A stretch of DNA of 64,000 nucleotides from Bog-473 sp963779735 (GTDB taxonomy: Bacteria > Actinomycetota > Acidimicrobiia > Acidimicrobiales > RAAP-2): assembly GCA_963779735.1 (NCBI GenBank), contig CAVZZJ010000002.1, forward strand, positions 310,001-374,000, given 5' to 3'. Shown here piece by piece: positions 1 through 8,054 of this stretch (position 1 is its first letter; every line of letters starts with the position of its first letter). The notes below the pieces were generated by a model. That model had not been told where the DNA came from, searched no databases, and was given only the letters and a program-made list of their open reading frames with translations. The translations under genes and the position numbers were made by a program.

Positions 1-529
1 CCCACTGCCCCATCATGACCTCGGCGTTGGTCCCCTCAATACCCAGCCCGGCCTTCATACAGGCCACCGTGTGGCGTTCGACTATCTCGCGACCAGGCAT
101 TTTGTCGCCGCCGACTCCGCAGTAGTAGGGGCCCTGCGGTGCAGGAAACCCCAGCTCGGGCCATCCCATCGGCCTTCCGTACTGGAAGAAGGTGTACTCC
201 TGCTCAATGCCGAACACCGGCTCCTGGTCGGCGTACTTCTCTGCCGTCTCGGCACAGGGCCGCCGTGTGTTGGTCACGTGCGGGGACATGTCGGTGAGGA
301 GGACCTCGCACATCACCAGTTTGTCGCCTTCGGCCCGCAGCGGGTCCGGGCACACGAAAACCGGTTGCAGCACGCAGTCGGAGTCGTGGCCGACCGCCTG
401 GTTCGTGCTGGAGCCGTCAAATCCCCAGATCGAAGGCTCCTTGCCGTCCTCAATTATCCGGGTCTTGCTTCGCAGGAGCGGAGAGGGCTCTGTCCCGTCG
501 ATCCAGATGTATTCGGCCTGGTAACTCAT
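1..529 (-). CDS. glnII: Glutamine synthetase type II, N-terminal part (truncated by window edge)
   Basis: About 176 N-terminal residues are visible; the rest lies beyond the left edge. The protein begins MSYQAEYIWIDGTEPS and contains WGFDGSSTNQA and FGIEQEYTFFQYG, the beta-grasp and first catalytic (Glu) segments of the eukaryote-like GSII family, distinct from the bacterial GSI dodecamer. It would condense glutamate and ammonia with ATP to glutamine in the cytoplasm. The ATG is preceded by AGGAG seven bases upstream, which fixes the start. A 0.6-kb gene-free leader lies upstream, so it probably has its own promoter. Actinobacteria often carry GSII in addition to GSI. Confidence 0.93.
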   Translation of the reverse strand, partial: MSYQAEYIWIDGTEPSPLLRSKTRIIEDGKEPSIWGFDGSSTNQAVGHDSDCVLQPVFVCPDPLRAEGDKLVMCEVLLTDMSPHVTNTRRPCAETAEKYADQEPVFGIEQEYTFFQYGRPMGWPELGFPAPQGPYYCGVGGDKMPGREIVERHTVACMKAGLGIEGTNAEVMMGQW

Positions 530-598
530 GAATCTCCTGTGCTCCCGTCCCTAGAGTGGCTCAATGGCTCGAGCGTGGCGTTGGGCCAGACCCGTAGA

Positions 599-618
599 GC
601 ACGGGGGTGTTCCCGTGC
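599..618 (-). promoter_or_regulatory. Hairpin in the probable glnII leader
   Basis: A perfect 7-bp inverted repeat, GCACGGG and CCCGTGC, around a 6-base loop lies 70 bases before the glnII start. If transcription begins further upstream it would fold in the 5' leader. I do not recognise a known glutamine-sensing RNA class. Confidence 0.3.
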
Positions 619-750
619 ACCCGCAGTCTCGGTCCCACCTGTTTCACTGCCGTATCTGGACTGTGAACCGATGATGAAATCTCCGGTCCCCGCCCTTTCG
701 AGCCTCCAAGCCCTCGCACCTTACGGTCCGGCATAGCAGTCGGAAAATTG

Positions 751-791
751 ACAGGGGCCGGACCGGTGTTGCACCGATCCGGCCCGCCTGT
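751..791 (-). terminator. Strong stem-loop, probable terminator on the minus strand
   Basis: A 13-bp stem with one mismatch (756-768 against 772-784, loop TTG) is extended by five further pairs (ACAGG with CCTGT). On the minus strand the stem is followed by CAATTTTCC, a short T-run, so it may end transcripts coming from the secreted-protein gene 350 bp upstream and insulate glnII. Confidence 0.45.
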
Positions 792-797
792 CATCTC

Positions 798-823
798 ATT
801 TGGGAAAGGGGGGTTTCCCGAAT
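798..823. repeat. Short inverted repeat
   Basis: ATTTGGGAAA and TTTCCCGAAT flank six G residues. The arms pair over ten positions with one wobble pair. It lies seven bases from the terminator-like stem-loop at 751-791. Function unknown. Confidence 0.3.
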
Positions 824-1142
824 GAAGCCTGTGGGGCCGCTCACGCCCCGGGGCCCCTCACATCAGCGCGATACCAGCGATGGGGGGGCAAGCTCCTTGG
901 CCGATTTGGCACTTCCAATCGTTTCCCCCCTGACGCCGCACCGACAACCGCCGTACTCACCGCACTTGCGTGGAAATACTGCCCGCACTTTACCCCCGCC
1001 ACGAGCGAAATCGGCCGGTATGGGCAGATGCAACGAGTCCGATACCGCATTGCAATCGAACCGCCATGGTGGGCCGCCACGGGCGCAACGATCACACTCT
1101 TCTTGTACCCCGATCAAAGCTGAGAGAGACCTGAGCGCGTCG

Positions 1143-2660
1143 CTAATCGACGGTGACGAGCGAACCCAGCGTCATGTACGGCCAGACAATCGAAGCCGCA
1201 GTCAAGGGGAGTTCCACACACCCGAGGCTCTGGGGGTCCCCGTAGGAAGTCCTCGGCATGTAGTGGAGCGCGTCGCCTCCGTTGAAGTACGCAACGAACT
1301 GAACCGGGTCGGCGTACGGCGTGCCGTCGGGATCGGTGCCCCGCATGACCTGGTTCCGCAGCCGCAGGTAGACAGGGAACGTTCCCTGGGCTGTCGGCGT
1401 GCCCGCACCGCCGGTATTGGCCGGGGTCGTCTCGACGACGACCCCGTCATGCCACACGGTGAGCGACTCCGGGTCGGATTCGTTCGCCACCGCGTAGGAG
1501 AAGCCGTTCGGGTTGGCGTCGGGTCCCGAAGGGTCATTGGCGGCACCCTGGAGCGCGTCGATCTCCTGGGCGGAAATGGTCCCGTCGGTCGGTAGGCCCG
1601 CTACGGCCTCGAACGACATGATCGCCCCCGTGGCGATGGGGCCATCCTGGCCCGGCGACCACAGGGCGCGCAGGGTCGGCGGTGGTGCCCAGCGCCATTG
1701 GAACCCTTGAGGCGACCAACTCAACGGCGAGTAGCCCAGATCCGCCAGGACCTCCTCCTGGCCCAGTATGGTGCTCAACGACGCCGTCGCTCCGTAGGCC
1801 AGCCAGTAGCCGCCGGGTCGCGGCGCTATGCCGACGACCGGCGCGGTCACGGGAGCGCCGGAACCCGATCCATAGAATCCGGCGTCACCGAAGTCGAAGA
1901 TGCCACCATCGGAGGCGACCATGCGGTATCCCCCGCCGTCCGGCGTTGCGGTCAATCCAACCACCGGCGCCGCCAGCCTGGTTCCCCCCATGCTCCCCAG
2001 GAATACGGCGTCGCCGAAGGTGAACACACCGCCGTCGGCGGCGACCAGCCAGTAGCCCCGGCCATCGGCGGTGGACGCCATGCCCACGACGGGCTGGTTC
2101 AGGACCATCCCCCCGGTCGAGCCGTAGAACCCGGCGTCGCCGAAGGTGAATACACCGCCGTCGGCGGCGACCAGCCAGTAGCCCCGGCCATCGGCGGTGG
2201 AGGCCATGCCCACGACGGGTTGGTTCAGGACCATCCCCCCGGTCGAGCCGTAGAACCCGGCGTCGCCGAAGGTGAACACACCGCCGTCGGCGGCGACCAG
2301 CCAGTAGCCGCCTCCCGATGGAGTAGCTACGATGCCGACGATCGGAGCACGCAGTCCGCCCGTGATGGACCCGAAGTCTGCGGCATCACCCTCGTTGGAG
2401 ACGTGGCCACTCGTGGTGGCGACCCAGTAGCCGTTCTCGTCCGGAGTCGATGCGATTCCGGTCAAGGGGCCGGCTAGTCCAATCTGGTTCCCCACCGCGG
2501 TTGCGGCCGACCCGTAGCCGAGGACGGAGTTCGACTGACCGACGGGCGTCGAGGCGGTCGCCGGACCGGGAGGGCCTGCGAGGAACGTCAGCCCCGACAG
2601 GAGCAACACGCCCGCCACGGCGGTGGCGCAACGATTGGGGACTCTTCGAACAATTTCCAT
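1143..2660 (-). CDS. Secreted repeat protein with C-terminal L,D-transpeptidase (YkuD)-like domain
   Basis: 505 aa. The chosen ATG has GGGAG just upstream and gives a signal peptide (MEIVRRVPNR, then a hydrophobic run ending near PATAS); an in-frame ATG ten codons earlier would spoil it. Residues about 45-290 are six repeats of about 42 aa of the type PVVGMASTADGRGYWLVAADGG...FGDAGFYGS, probably beta-propeller-like blades. A peptidoglycan-binding-like segment follows (about 315-385). The C-terminus resembles the YkuD cross-linking domain: a His in LHYMPRTSYGD and the nucleophile Cys in QSLGCVELP, where the family usually has S-H-G-C and then Asn/Arg. Likely role: cell-wall cross-linking or modification outside the membrane. 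The altered residues around Cys make activity uncertain. Confidence 0.75.
   Translation of the reverse strand: MEIVRRVPNRCATAVAGVLLLSGLTFLAGPPGPATASTPVGQSNSVLGYGSAATAVGNQIGLAGPLTGIASTPDENGYWVATTSGHVSNEGDAADFGSITGGLRAPIVGIVATPSGGGYWLVAADGGVFTFGDAGFYGSTGGMVLNQPVVGMASTADGRGYWLVAADGGVFTFGDAGFYGSTGGMVLNQPVVGMASTADGRGYWLVAADGGVFTFGDAVFLGSMGGTRLAAPVVGLTATPDGGGYRMVASDGGIFDFGDAGFYGSGSGAPVTAPVVGIAPRPGGYWLAYGATASLSTILGQEEVLADLGYSPLSWSPQGFQWRWAPPPTLRALWSPGQDGPIATGAIMSFEAVAGLPTDGTISAQEIDALQGAANDPSGPDANPNGFSYAVANESDPESLTVWHDGVVVETTPANTGGAGTPTAQGTFPVYLRLRNQVMRGTDPDGTPYADPVQFVAYFNGGDALHYMPRTSYGDPQSLGCVELPLTAASIVWPYMTLGSLVTVD
2011..2262 (-). repeat. Two tandem 126-bp coding repeats
   Basis: Units at 2011-2136 and 2137-2262 are nearly identical at DNA level, and a third diverges after about 45 bp from 2263. 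Each encodes one 42-aa blade containing GYWLVAADGGVFTFGDA. Near-identity, including silent positions, points to recent duplication or gene conversion inside the propeller region. Confidence 0.85.
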
Positions 2661-2738
2661 GGTGCTCCCGGATACCGAGGGCTGCGGCAAGGCGGCCAGA
2701 TCGCCAAACGTAGTGGCCGATCAGGCGGTCGCGCACAT

Positions 2739-4211
2739 TCAGGCCGCCACGACCTTGACGTTCCGAGCCTCGTCGCCCTTACGCCCCGGGGCAACGGTGA
2801 ACTCGACGGTCAGCCCTTCGGCGAGGCCACTGCGCTGCTCGCCCTCTATCTGGGTGTGGTGGACGAAGAGGTCTGCACCACCGTCGCGGGCCAAGAAGCC
2901 GTAGCCGCGCGCCCCGTTGAAGAACTTCACCCTCCCGGTCATGGTGGACGACGTGCTCTTCGGCCCGGCCCCCGTGGAGTCGGAAGGTGTCGGCGCGCCG
3001 CTCGAGGGAGGCGACGGGGGCGAGGAGAACGGGGCGAGGAGGCCCTGCTCCATGCCGAGTGCTCGTTGCACTCCTTGGACCTCTCTGCGCTGGTCATCGG
3101 TCACGAGCGACACCACGGTGCCCGTCTTTCCCGCTCGACCGGTGCGGCCCGACCGGTGGACATAGTCCGTGTGGTCGGCCGGCGGGTCGAAATGCACGAC
3201 ACAGGGAAGGTCATCGACGTGGATGCCGCGAGCCACCACGTCCGTGGCGACCAGCGCATCGGCCTTGCCCCTGGAGAAGGAATCCAGGGCCCGCTCGCGT
3301 TGACCCTGGGTCCGATCACCGTGCATCGGGACAGCCCGCACGCCCTGGGCCTGTAGCTGCCGGACGACCCTGTCGGCGCCCCTCTTGGTGCGACAGAATA
3401 CGAACGCGCTCCCGTGTTGCGCGACGAGCTGGGCGGTGATGGCGACGCGCTCGGCCCGATCGACCTTCCAGAAGTGATGGGTGACGTCACCCTTCTCCTC
3501 CTCCGCCGTCTCGATGTTGACCCGGACGGGATCGTGTTGATAGTTGCGAATGATCGATTCGACCTCTCGGCCGATCGTGGCGGAAAACAGGAGCACCTGG
3601 CGTGTGGCCGACGTCCGGTCCAACAGACGCCGAACGGCGGGAAGAAACCCCATGTCCGACATGCGGTCCGCCTCGTCGAGCACAACGGTCGTGACGTCGT
3701 CCAGGCGAACATCCCCACGCTCAATGAGATCCTCGAGGCGTCCCGGGCATGCCACGACCACGTTGACCCCCTTGTGCAGGGCGCGGCATTGGTCGCGATA
3801 CCCCATACCTCCGAAGATGGAGACCACGCGTTGGCTGTCGCGGCCGAGGAGCGAAGCCAAAACGGCGTGGACCTGCGAAGCCAGCTCGCGGGTGGGAACG
3901 AGAACGAGCGCGCTCGGACGTCGCGGTCGCGATTGCTTCATGGTGGCCGCGATCGGCATGCCGAAGGCCAGCGTCTTGCCCGAGCCCGTGGGCGCCTTTC
4001 CACAGATGTCCTTGCCGCGCAGCGCTGCGGGAATGGTGGCGGTCTGAATGGGAAGCGGCGTCGAGATGCCCAACTTCTGCAGCCGCGCGTTGATGTCCGC
4101 GGGTACACCAAGATCGATGAAGGAAGGGATGGCGAAACTCCATTCGAGTGAGAGACGGCCTACTCGAATGAAGTTCCGAACGGGCCCCACTGAACGATGG
4201 CTCAGCGGCAC
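2739..4211 (-). CDS. DEAD-box RNA helicase fused to a cold-shock domain
   Basis: 490 aa. The Q-motif region (IPSFIDLGVPADI, PLPIQ) starts near residue 28. Then come motif I APTGSGKT, Ia PTRELA, II DEAD (VLDEADRM), III SAT, IV FVFCRTK, V ATDVVARGI and VI HRSGRTGRAG. After a Ser/Pro/Thr-rich linker of about 40 aa, residues about 424-490 form a cold-shock domain with GRVKFFNGARGYGFL (RNP1-like) and DLFVHHTQI (RNP2-like). It should unwind structured RNA, with the CSD adding single-strand binding. The first 25 residues look non-conserved, so the true start may lie downstream. No close operon partners. Confidence 0.88.
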   Translation of the reverse strand: MPLSHRSVGPVRNFIRVGRLSLEWSFAIPSFIDLGVPADINARLQKLGISTPLPIQTATIPAALRGKDICGKAPTGSGKTLAFGMPIAATMKQSRPRRPSALVLVPTRELASQVHAVLASLLGRDSQRVVSIFGGMGYRDQCRALHKGVNVVVACPGRLEDLIERGDVRLDDVTTVVLDEADRMSDMGFLPAVRRLLDRTSATRQVLLFSATIGREVESIIRNYQHDPVRVNIETAEEEKGDVTHHFWKVDRAERVAITAQLVAQHGSAFVFCRTKRGADRVVRQLQAQGVRAVPMHGDRTQGQRERALDSFSRGKADALVATDVVARGIHVDDLPCVVHFDPPADHTDYVHRSGRTGRAGKTGTVVSLVTDDQRREVQGVQRALGMEQGLLAPFSSPPSPPSSGAPTPSDSTGAGPKSTSSTMTGRVKFFNGARGYGFLARDGGADLFVHHTQIEGEQRSGLAEGLTVEFTVAPGRKGDEARNVKVVAA

Positions 4212-4283
4212 TGAGCACTATAGCAGGGGGAAGGGGGTCCCGGATGCGGACCCCCGTCGAGGGCCCGACACCGGCAACGACGT

Positions 4284-5078
4284 TCAATCGTCGAGCGCGA
4301 GGCTGACCGGGCAGTGATCGCTTCCCATGATGTCGGGATGCACGTCGGCCGTCCTGACGCGCGGAACGAGGTCCGCCGAAACCAGAAAATAGTCGATCCG
4401 CCAGCCGACGTTTCGCGTGCGCGCATTGGCAAAATGCGACCACCACGTATAGAAGCCGTTGCCTTGGTGGAACATCCGGAAGGTGTCCACGAATCCGGCG
4501 TCCAAGAAATTCTGGAAACCCTGCCGCTCCTCGTCGGTGAATCCCTTCTTGCCCGCATTGGACTGTGGATTGGCCAGGTCGTCGGGCGTGTGCGCCACAT
4601 TGAGATCGCCGCAGAACACCACCGGCTTGTCCTTCTCCAGGGACGTGACATAGGCCAGGAAGGCCGGATCCCAGCGTGTACGAAGCTCCAGTCGGCCAAG
4701 ATCCTCCTTCACGTTCGGCGTGTACACGGTGACGAGAATGAACGAGTCGTACTCGGCAGTGAGCACCCGACCCTCGGCGTTGGGATCGCCGAAGGCGTCC
4801 CCCTTCACCCCGTACTCGGCGATGATGGCGGCTGGCAGTCCCGGCGTCACGCGAAGGGGCTTGGTCTTGGTGAGGACAGCGGTCCCGGAGTAGCCCTTCC
4901 TCTCGGCCGAGTTCCAATGCTCCTCGTAGTCGGGGAGCTCCAATTCCGAGGGTGACCGGCTCGCCCTCGTCTCCTGAAGGCAGATGACGTCTGGACCGAG
5001 CCCACTCCTGAAGGGCTCGAAGAGCCCCTTGCGGACGACCGCCCGAATCCCGTTGACGTTCCACGAGACCAATCGCAT
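4284..5078 (-). CDS. xthA: Exodeoxyribonuclease III
   Basis: 264 aa, the normal length for the ExoIII/AP endonuclease family. Visible motifs are MRLVSWNVNGIRA, LQETR (metal-binding Glu), GYSGTAVLTK, CGDLNVAHTPDD, WRIDYFLVS and the catalytic GSDHCPV near the C-terminus. It acts in base-excision repair as a 3'-5' exonuclease and AP endonuclease. The ATG at 5078 begins directly at the conserved N-terminus; a longer open frame upstream is not conserved and overlaps dxs. It lies 82 bp downstream of dxs on the same strand, so it could be a late member of the hopanoid transcript or independent. Confidence 0.93.
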   Translation of the reverse strand: MRLVSWNVNGIRAVVRKGLFEPFRSGLGPDVICLQETRASRSPSELELPDYEEHWNSAERKGYSGTAVLTKTKPLRVTPGLPAAIIAEYGVKGDAFGDPNAEGRVLTAEYDSFILVTVYTPNVKEDLGRLELRTRWDPAFLAYVTSLEKDKPVVFCGDLNVAHTPDDLANPQSNAGKKGFTDEERQGFQNFLDAGFVDTFRMFHQGNGFYTWWSHFANARTRNVGWRIDYFLVSADLVPRVRTADVHPDIMGSDHCPVSLALDD

Positions 5079-5127
5079 TGCTGCCCAACGTAACAAGGAG
5101 CGGAGGTGGCGGAATCCTCGGCACGGC

Positions 5128-5143
5128 GGGCGGGGCCCCGCCC
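5128..5143. repeat. GC-rich palindrome between dxs and xthA
   Basis: GGGCGGGGCCCCGCCC is a perfect 16-bp palindrome in the 82-bp gap after dxs. It could form a small hairpin weakening transcription into xthA, but no T-run follows on the minus strand. Confidence 0.25.
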
Positions 5144-5160
5144 TGGTTCGGTGCCCGTGG

Positions 5161-7041
5161 TTACACGGAGTACTGAGCGAGCGCCGTCGCGGCCAGCTGT
5201 GGTCCATCGAGGCCGAGCCCAGCCAGAATGTCGGCCGCCGGGCCGTGCGGAAAGTAGGCCAGGGGGAGACCACGCGAGACGACGGCCGGGAGCAGACCTG
5301 CACCACCGTGATCCCGCAGGGCACTGGCGATGGAGCTTCCGACTCCACCCACTCCTATGCCGTCCTCGACGGTCACGACCACCCGATGCCGGAGCGCGTC
5401 GCGGAGCATGACCGGATCTAACGGAGCAGCGGCGCGAATGTCCCACACCGTGGCAGCGATGCCCTCCCGTGCGAGCTCCGCCGCCGCTCTCTCGCAGACC
5501 TCGACCATCTTGCCCAGGCCGAGAAAGCAGACATCCTGGCCGTGGCGCACCAAGCGGGCCGAGATTCCCGTCCCGGTGACCGTGCTGCGCCGTGCGTCGG
5601 ACTTCGGCCAGCGAATGGCGACGGGGCCGCTGGTGATGGCGATCGCCTCGGCGAGCATGACCGGGACCTCTTCGTGGCATGACGGTGCCAGCACGGTCAT
5701 GCCCGGAACGCTCGTCAGCAGGGCCAGGTCCATGACGCCGTTGTGGCTGGGGCCGTCGTCTCCGGTGATGCCGGCACGATCGATGCAGAAGATCACCGGG
5801 AGATGGTGGAGTCCCACGTCGCAGTAGATCTGGTCCCAGGCACGGTTGAGGAAGGTCGAGTAGACGGCGACGACGGGCCGAAGGCCAGCCATGGCCATGC
5901 CGGCCGCCGCGGTCACCGCGTGTTGCTCGGCGATCCCAACGTCAATGAACCGATCGGGAAAGCGACGAGAGAACTCGAGCAGTCCGCAGGAGCCGGGCAT
6001 GGCCGCCGTGATGGCGATCAGCTCGGGGTGGGCCTCGGCTTCACGCAGGAGCGACGCGCCGAACGCCTCGGTGTAGCTGTCCCCCGGCGCGGCCTTCCGG
6101 CGTGGCAGGCCCGTTGCCGGGTCGAACGGCCCGATGTCGTGGAGCCGCTTCTCGTCGTCCCGCTCGGCGGGTGCGTAGCCTCGGCCCTTCTCGGTATGGA
6201 CATGGAGGACAACGGGTCCTGCACCCCCCGCCACCCGATGGAGGGCGACCTCTAGCTCGTCCAAATCGTGCCCGTCCACCGGTCCCTCGTACGCGATGCC
6301 CAGGCTCCCGAAGAACGCTGCGGGGCGGGCCGTTGTCGCCTGCCCACCGCGGCCCGCGGTGGTCAGGCTCGAGACCGTGGGGGCATAGGAGCGCCCATTG
6401 TCGTTGAGGATGATGATCGCTCGGACACCGTGGGCCCCGATGTTGGCCAGCGCCTCATAGGACAGCCCGCCGGTGAGCGCTCCGTCCCCGACGACCGCCA
6501 CCACGTGGTGGGACTCCCGCCGCAGATCGCGGGCCCGGGCGATCCCGTAGGCATACGAGAGCGCGGTCGATGCGTGGCTGTTCTCCACGAGATCGTGTTC
6601 GGATTCGCTCCGGTTGGCATAGCCGGACAGGCCCGACGCCCGGCGGAGCGTGGGGAATTCCGCCGCCCGCCCGGTGATGATCTTGTGGACGTAGGTCTGG
6701 TGGCCGGTATCCCAGATGATCCGATCCCGCGGCGAGTCGAACGCTCTGTGGAGCGCCAGGGAGAGTTCCACCGCACCGAGGTTGGAGCCCAGGTGCCCTC
6801 CGTTGGCCGCGACCGCAGAGATGAGGAACGATCGGATTTCGGCGGCCAATACCTCGAGTGCCGGCGTATCCAGGCGGCGGATGCCGGCGGGACTCAGCCC
6901 AACGAGGGCAGCGCGGGCCTCCGGGCCTGTTGGAATAGGAGTCACCCCCGGCCCGTCGCACCCGACATCCAACTCCGGTCGCCATGCTGCCACGCCGGCT
7001 GGGCCTGCGCCCGCCGGCGCACCGCTTTGCAGGACGGCCAT
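5161..7041 (-). CDS. dxs: 1-deoxy-D-xylulose-5-phosphate synthase
   Basis: 626 aa, typical for DXS. It condenses pyruvate and glyceraldehyde-3-phosphate to DXP, the entry step of the MEP isoprenoid pathway, using thiamine diphosphate. Motifs: GGHLGSNLGAVEL, DTGHQTYVHKI (catalytic His), VVGDGALTGG...NDNGRS (ThDP/Mg binding), DVGIAEQHAVT (catalytic Glu) and a C-terminal transketolase domain. The ATG lies five bases after the hpnH stop; the 35 residues before the conserved core are variable, so a later start is possible. As the last hopanoid-operon gene it raises precursor flux together with IspH. It may be an additional copy dedicated to hopanoids. Confidence 0.93.
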   Translation of the reverse strand: MAVLQSGAPAGAGPAGVAAWRPELDVGCDGPGVTPIPTGPEARAALVGLSPAGIRRLDTPALEVLAAEIRSFLISAVAANGGHLGSNLGAVELSLALHRAFDSPRDRIIWDTGHQTYVHKIITGRAAEFPTLRRASGLSGYANRSESEHDLVENSHASTALSYAYGIARARDLRRESHHVVAVVGDGALTGGLSYEALANIGAHGVRAIIILNDNGRSYAPTVSSLTTAGRGGQATTARPAAFFGSLGIAYEGPVDGHDLDELEVALHRVAGGAGPVVLHVHTEKGRGYAPAERDDEKRLHDIGPFDPATGLPRRKAAPGDSYTEAFGASLLREAEAHPELIAITAAMPGSCGLLEFSRRFPDRFIDVGIAEQHAVTAAAGMAMAGLRPVVAVYSTFLNRAWDQIYCDVGLHHLPVIFCIDRAGITGDDGPSHNGVMDLALLTSVPGMTVLAPSCHEEVPVMLAEAIAITSGPVAIRWPKSDARRSTVTGTGISARLVRHGQDVCFLGLGKMVEVCERAAAELAREGIAATVWDIRAAAPLDPVMLRDALRHRVVVTVEDGIGVGGVGSSIASALRDHGGAGLLPAVVSRGLPLAYFPHGPAADILAGLGLDGPQLAATALAQYSV

Positions 7042-7046
7042 CGCGC

Positions 7047-8054
7047 TCAGTGCGTCGAGACGAGGGCGCGTAACGACTGGCGTAGGGAGCCCATGGTGGC
7101 GATGACCGCACTGGGCTCGTAGCCGCAGTGGGCCATGCAGTTGGCACAGCGGGGGTCCTTCCCCCGGCCGTAGGCATCCCAGTCGGTCGTCTCGATCAGC
7201 TCCTTGTAGCTGTCGACGTGCCCGTCGGCCATGAGGTAGCAGGGCCGCTGCCAACCGAGAACCGAGTAGCTCGGGATTCCCCACGCCGTGCACTGGAAGT
7301 CGGACTTTCCCTCGAGAAAGTCCAGGAAGAGCGGCGAGTGGTTCAACCTCCACTTCTTGCGCTGCTTGCCGCCGAAGGCGTCGGCGAAGAGCTTCTGGGT
7401 CTGTTCCACCCCGAGGAAGTGCTCCTGATCGGGCGCCTTCTCGTAGGCGTACGCAGGGGAGATCATCATGGCGTCGACGCCCAGATCGTCGTTGAGGAAG
7501 TTGAGGACGTCGCGCACCGTCTTGGGGGAGTCGGTGTTGAAGAAGGTCGAGTTGGTGGTGACCCGAAAACCACGCTCCTTGGCGAGCCGTATTGCGGCCA
7601 CCGCATCATCGAAGACCCCCGCTCGATCAACGGCTGCGTCGTGCCGTTCCCGCAACCCGTCCACGTGGACCACCCACGAGAAGAAGTGCGACGGCGTAAA
7701 GCGGTCGATGCGCCGGCTCAGAAGTACCGCATTCGTGCACAGGTACACGTAGATCTTGCGCCGGAGCAGTTCCTCCACGATGGCGGCAATGTCCGGATGG
7801 AGTAGCGGCTCCCCGCCGGCGATGGAGACCATCGGCGTGCCGCACTCCTCGACCGCACCGATGACGTCCTCGACCGACAGCCGCTTGCGCAGGATATCGG
7901 TCGGGTGCTGGATCTTCCCGCAGCCCGGACACGACAGATTGCACGCAAACAATGGCTCTATCTCGACGATGAACGGGTACCGGGTTTCGCCCTTCAGCTT
8001 CTTGCGGAGGAAGTACGAGCCTACCCGGATGTTCTGTCGCAACGGTATGGGCAT
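7047..8054 (-). CDS. hpnH: Adenosyl-hopene transferase HpnH (radical SAM)
   Basis: 335 aa. The radical-SAM cluster motif CNLSCPGC (Cys38, 42, 45) is followed by the SAM-binding IAGGEPLLHPD segment; cysteines near the C-terminus (CANCMAHCGYEPS) match the SPASM-like end of the HpnH family. It adds the 5'-deoxyadenosyl radical to diploptene to make adenosylhopane, the first step of extended (C35) hopanoid synthesis, at the membrane face. Its ATG overlaps the stop of the upstream ispH fusion (ATGA). The position after shc and an HpnG-type domain fits exactly. Confidence 0.94.
   Translation of the reverse strand: MPIPLRQNIRVGSYFLRKKLKGETRYPFIVEIEPLFACNLSCPGCGKIQHPTDILRKRLSVEDVIGAVEECGTPMVSIAGGEPLLHPDIAAIVEELLRRKIYVYLCTNAVLLSRRIDRFTPSHFFSWVVHVDGLRERHDAAVDRAGVFDDAVAAIRLAKERGFRVTTNSTFFNTDSPKTVRDVLNFLNDDLGVDAMMISPAYAYEKAPDQEHFLGVEQTQKLFADAFGGKQRKKWRLNHSPLFLDFLEGKSDFQCTAWGIPSYSVLGWQRPCYLMADGHVDSYKELIETTDWDAYGRGKDPRCANCMAHCGYEPSAVIATMGSLRQSLRALVSTH

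Larger units (their letters stand above)
530..1142. other. Gene-free interval upstream of glnII
   Basis: This 613-bp stretch separates the glnII start from the 3' end of the next minus-strand gene. I see no credible coding sequence: the short open frames lack family resemblance and good ribosome-binding sites. It holds three inverted repeats (599-618, 751-791, 798-823). The glnII promoter must lie here, but I cannot place it with confidence and do not see a convincing GlnR box. Confidence 0.6.

Noticed and set aside
2011..2310. Tandem 126-bp repeats as a CRISPR or mobile element
   Set aside because: The repeats are coding, in frame, without spacers or terminal repeats.
1698..2477. Long plus-strand open frame opposite the secreted repeat gene
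   Set aside because: It mirrors the minus-strand repeats (codon-bias shadow) and has no start site or family resemblance.
3721..5124. Long minus-strand frame across exonuclease III and the helicase 5' end
   Set aside because: Out of frame with two well-supported genes; no protein similarity.
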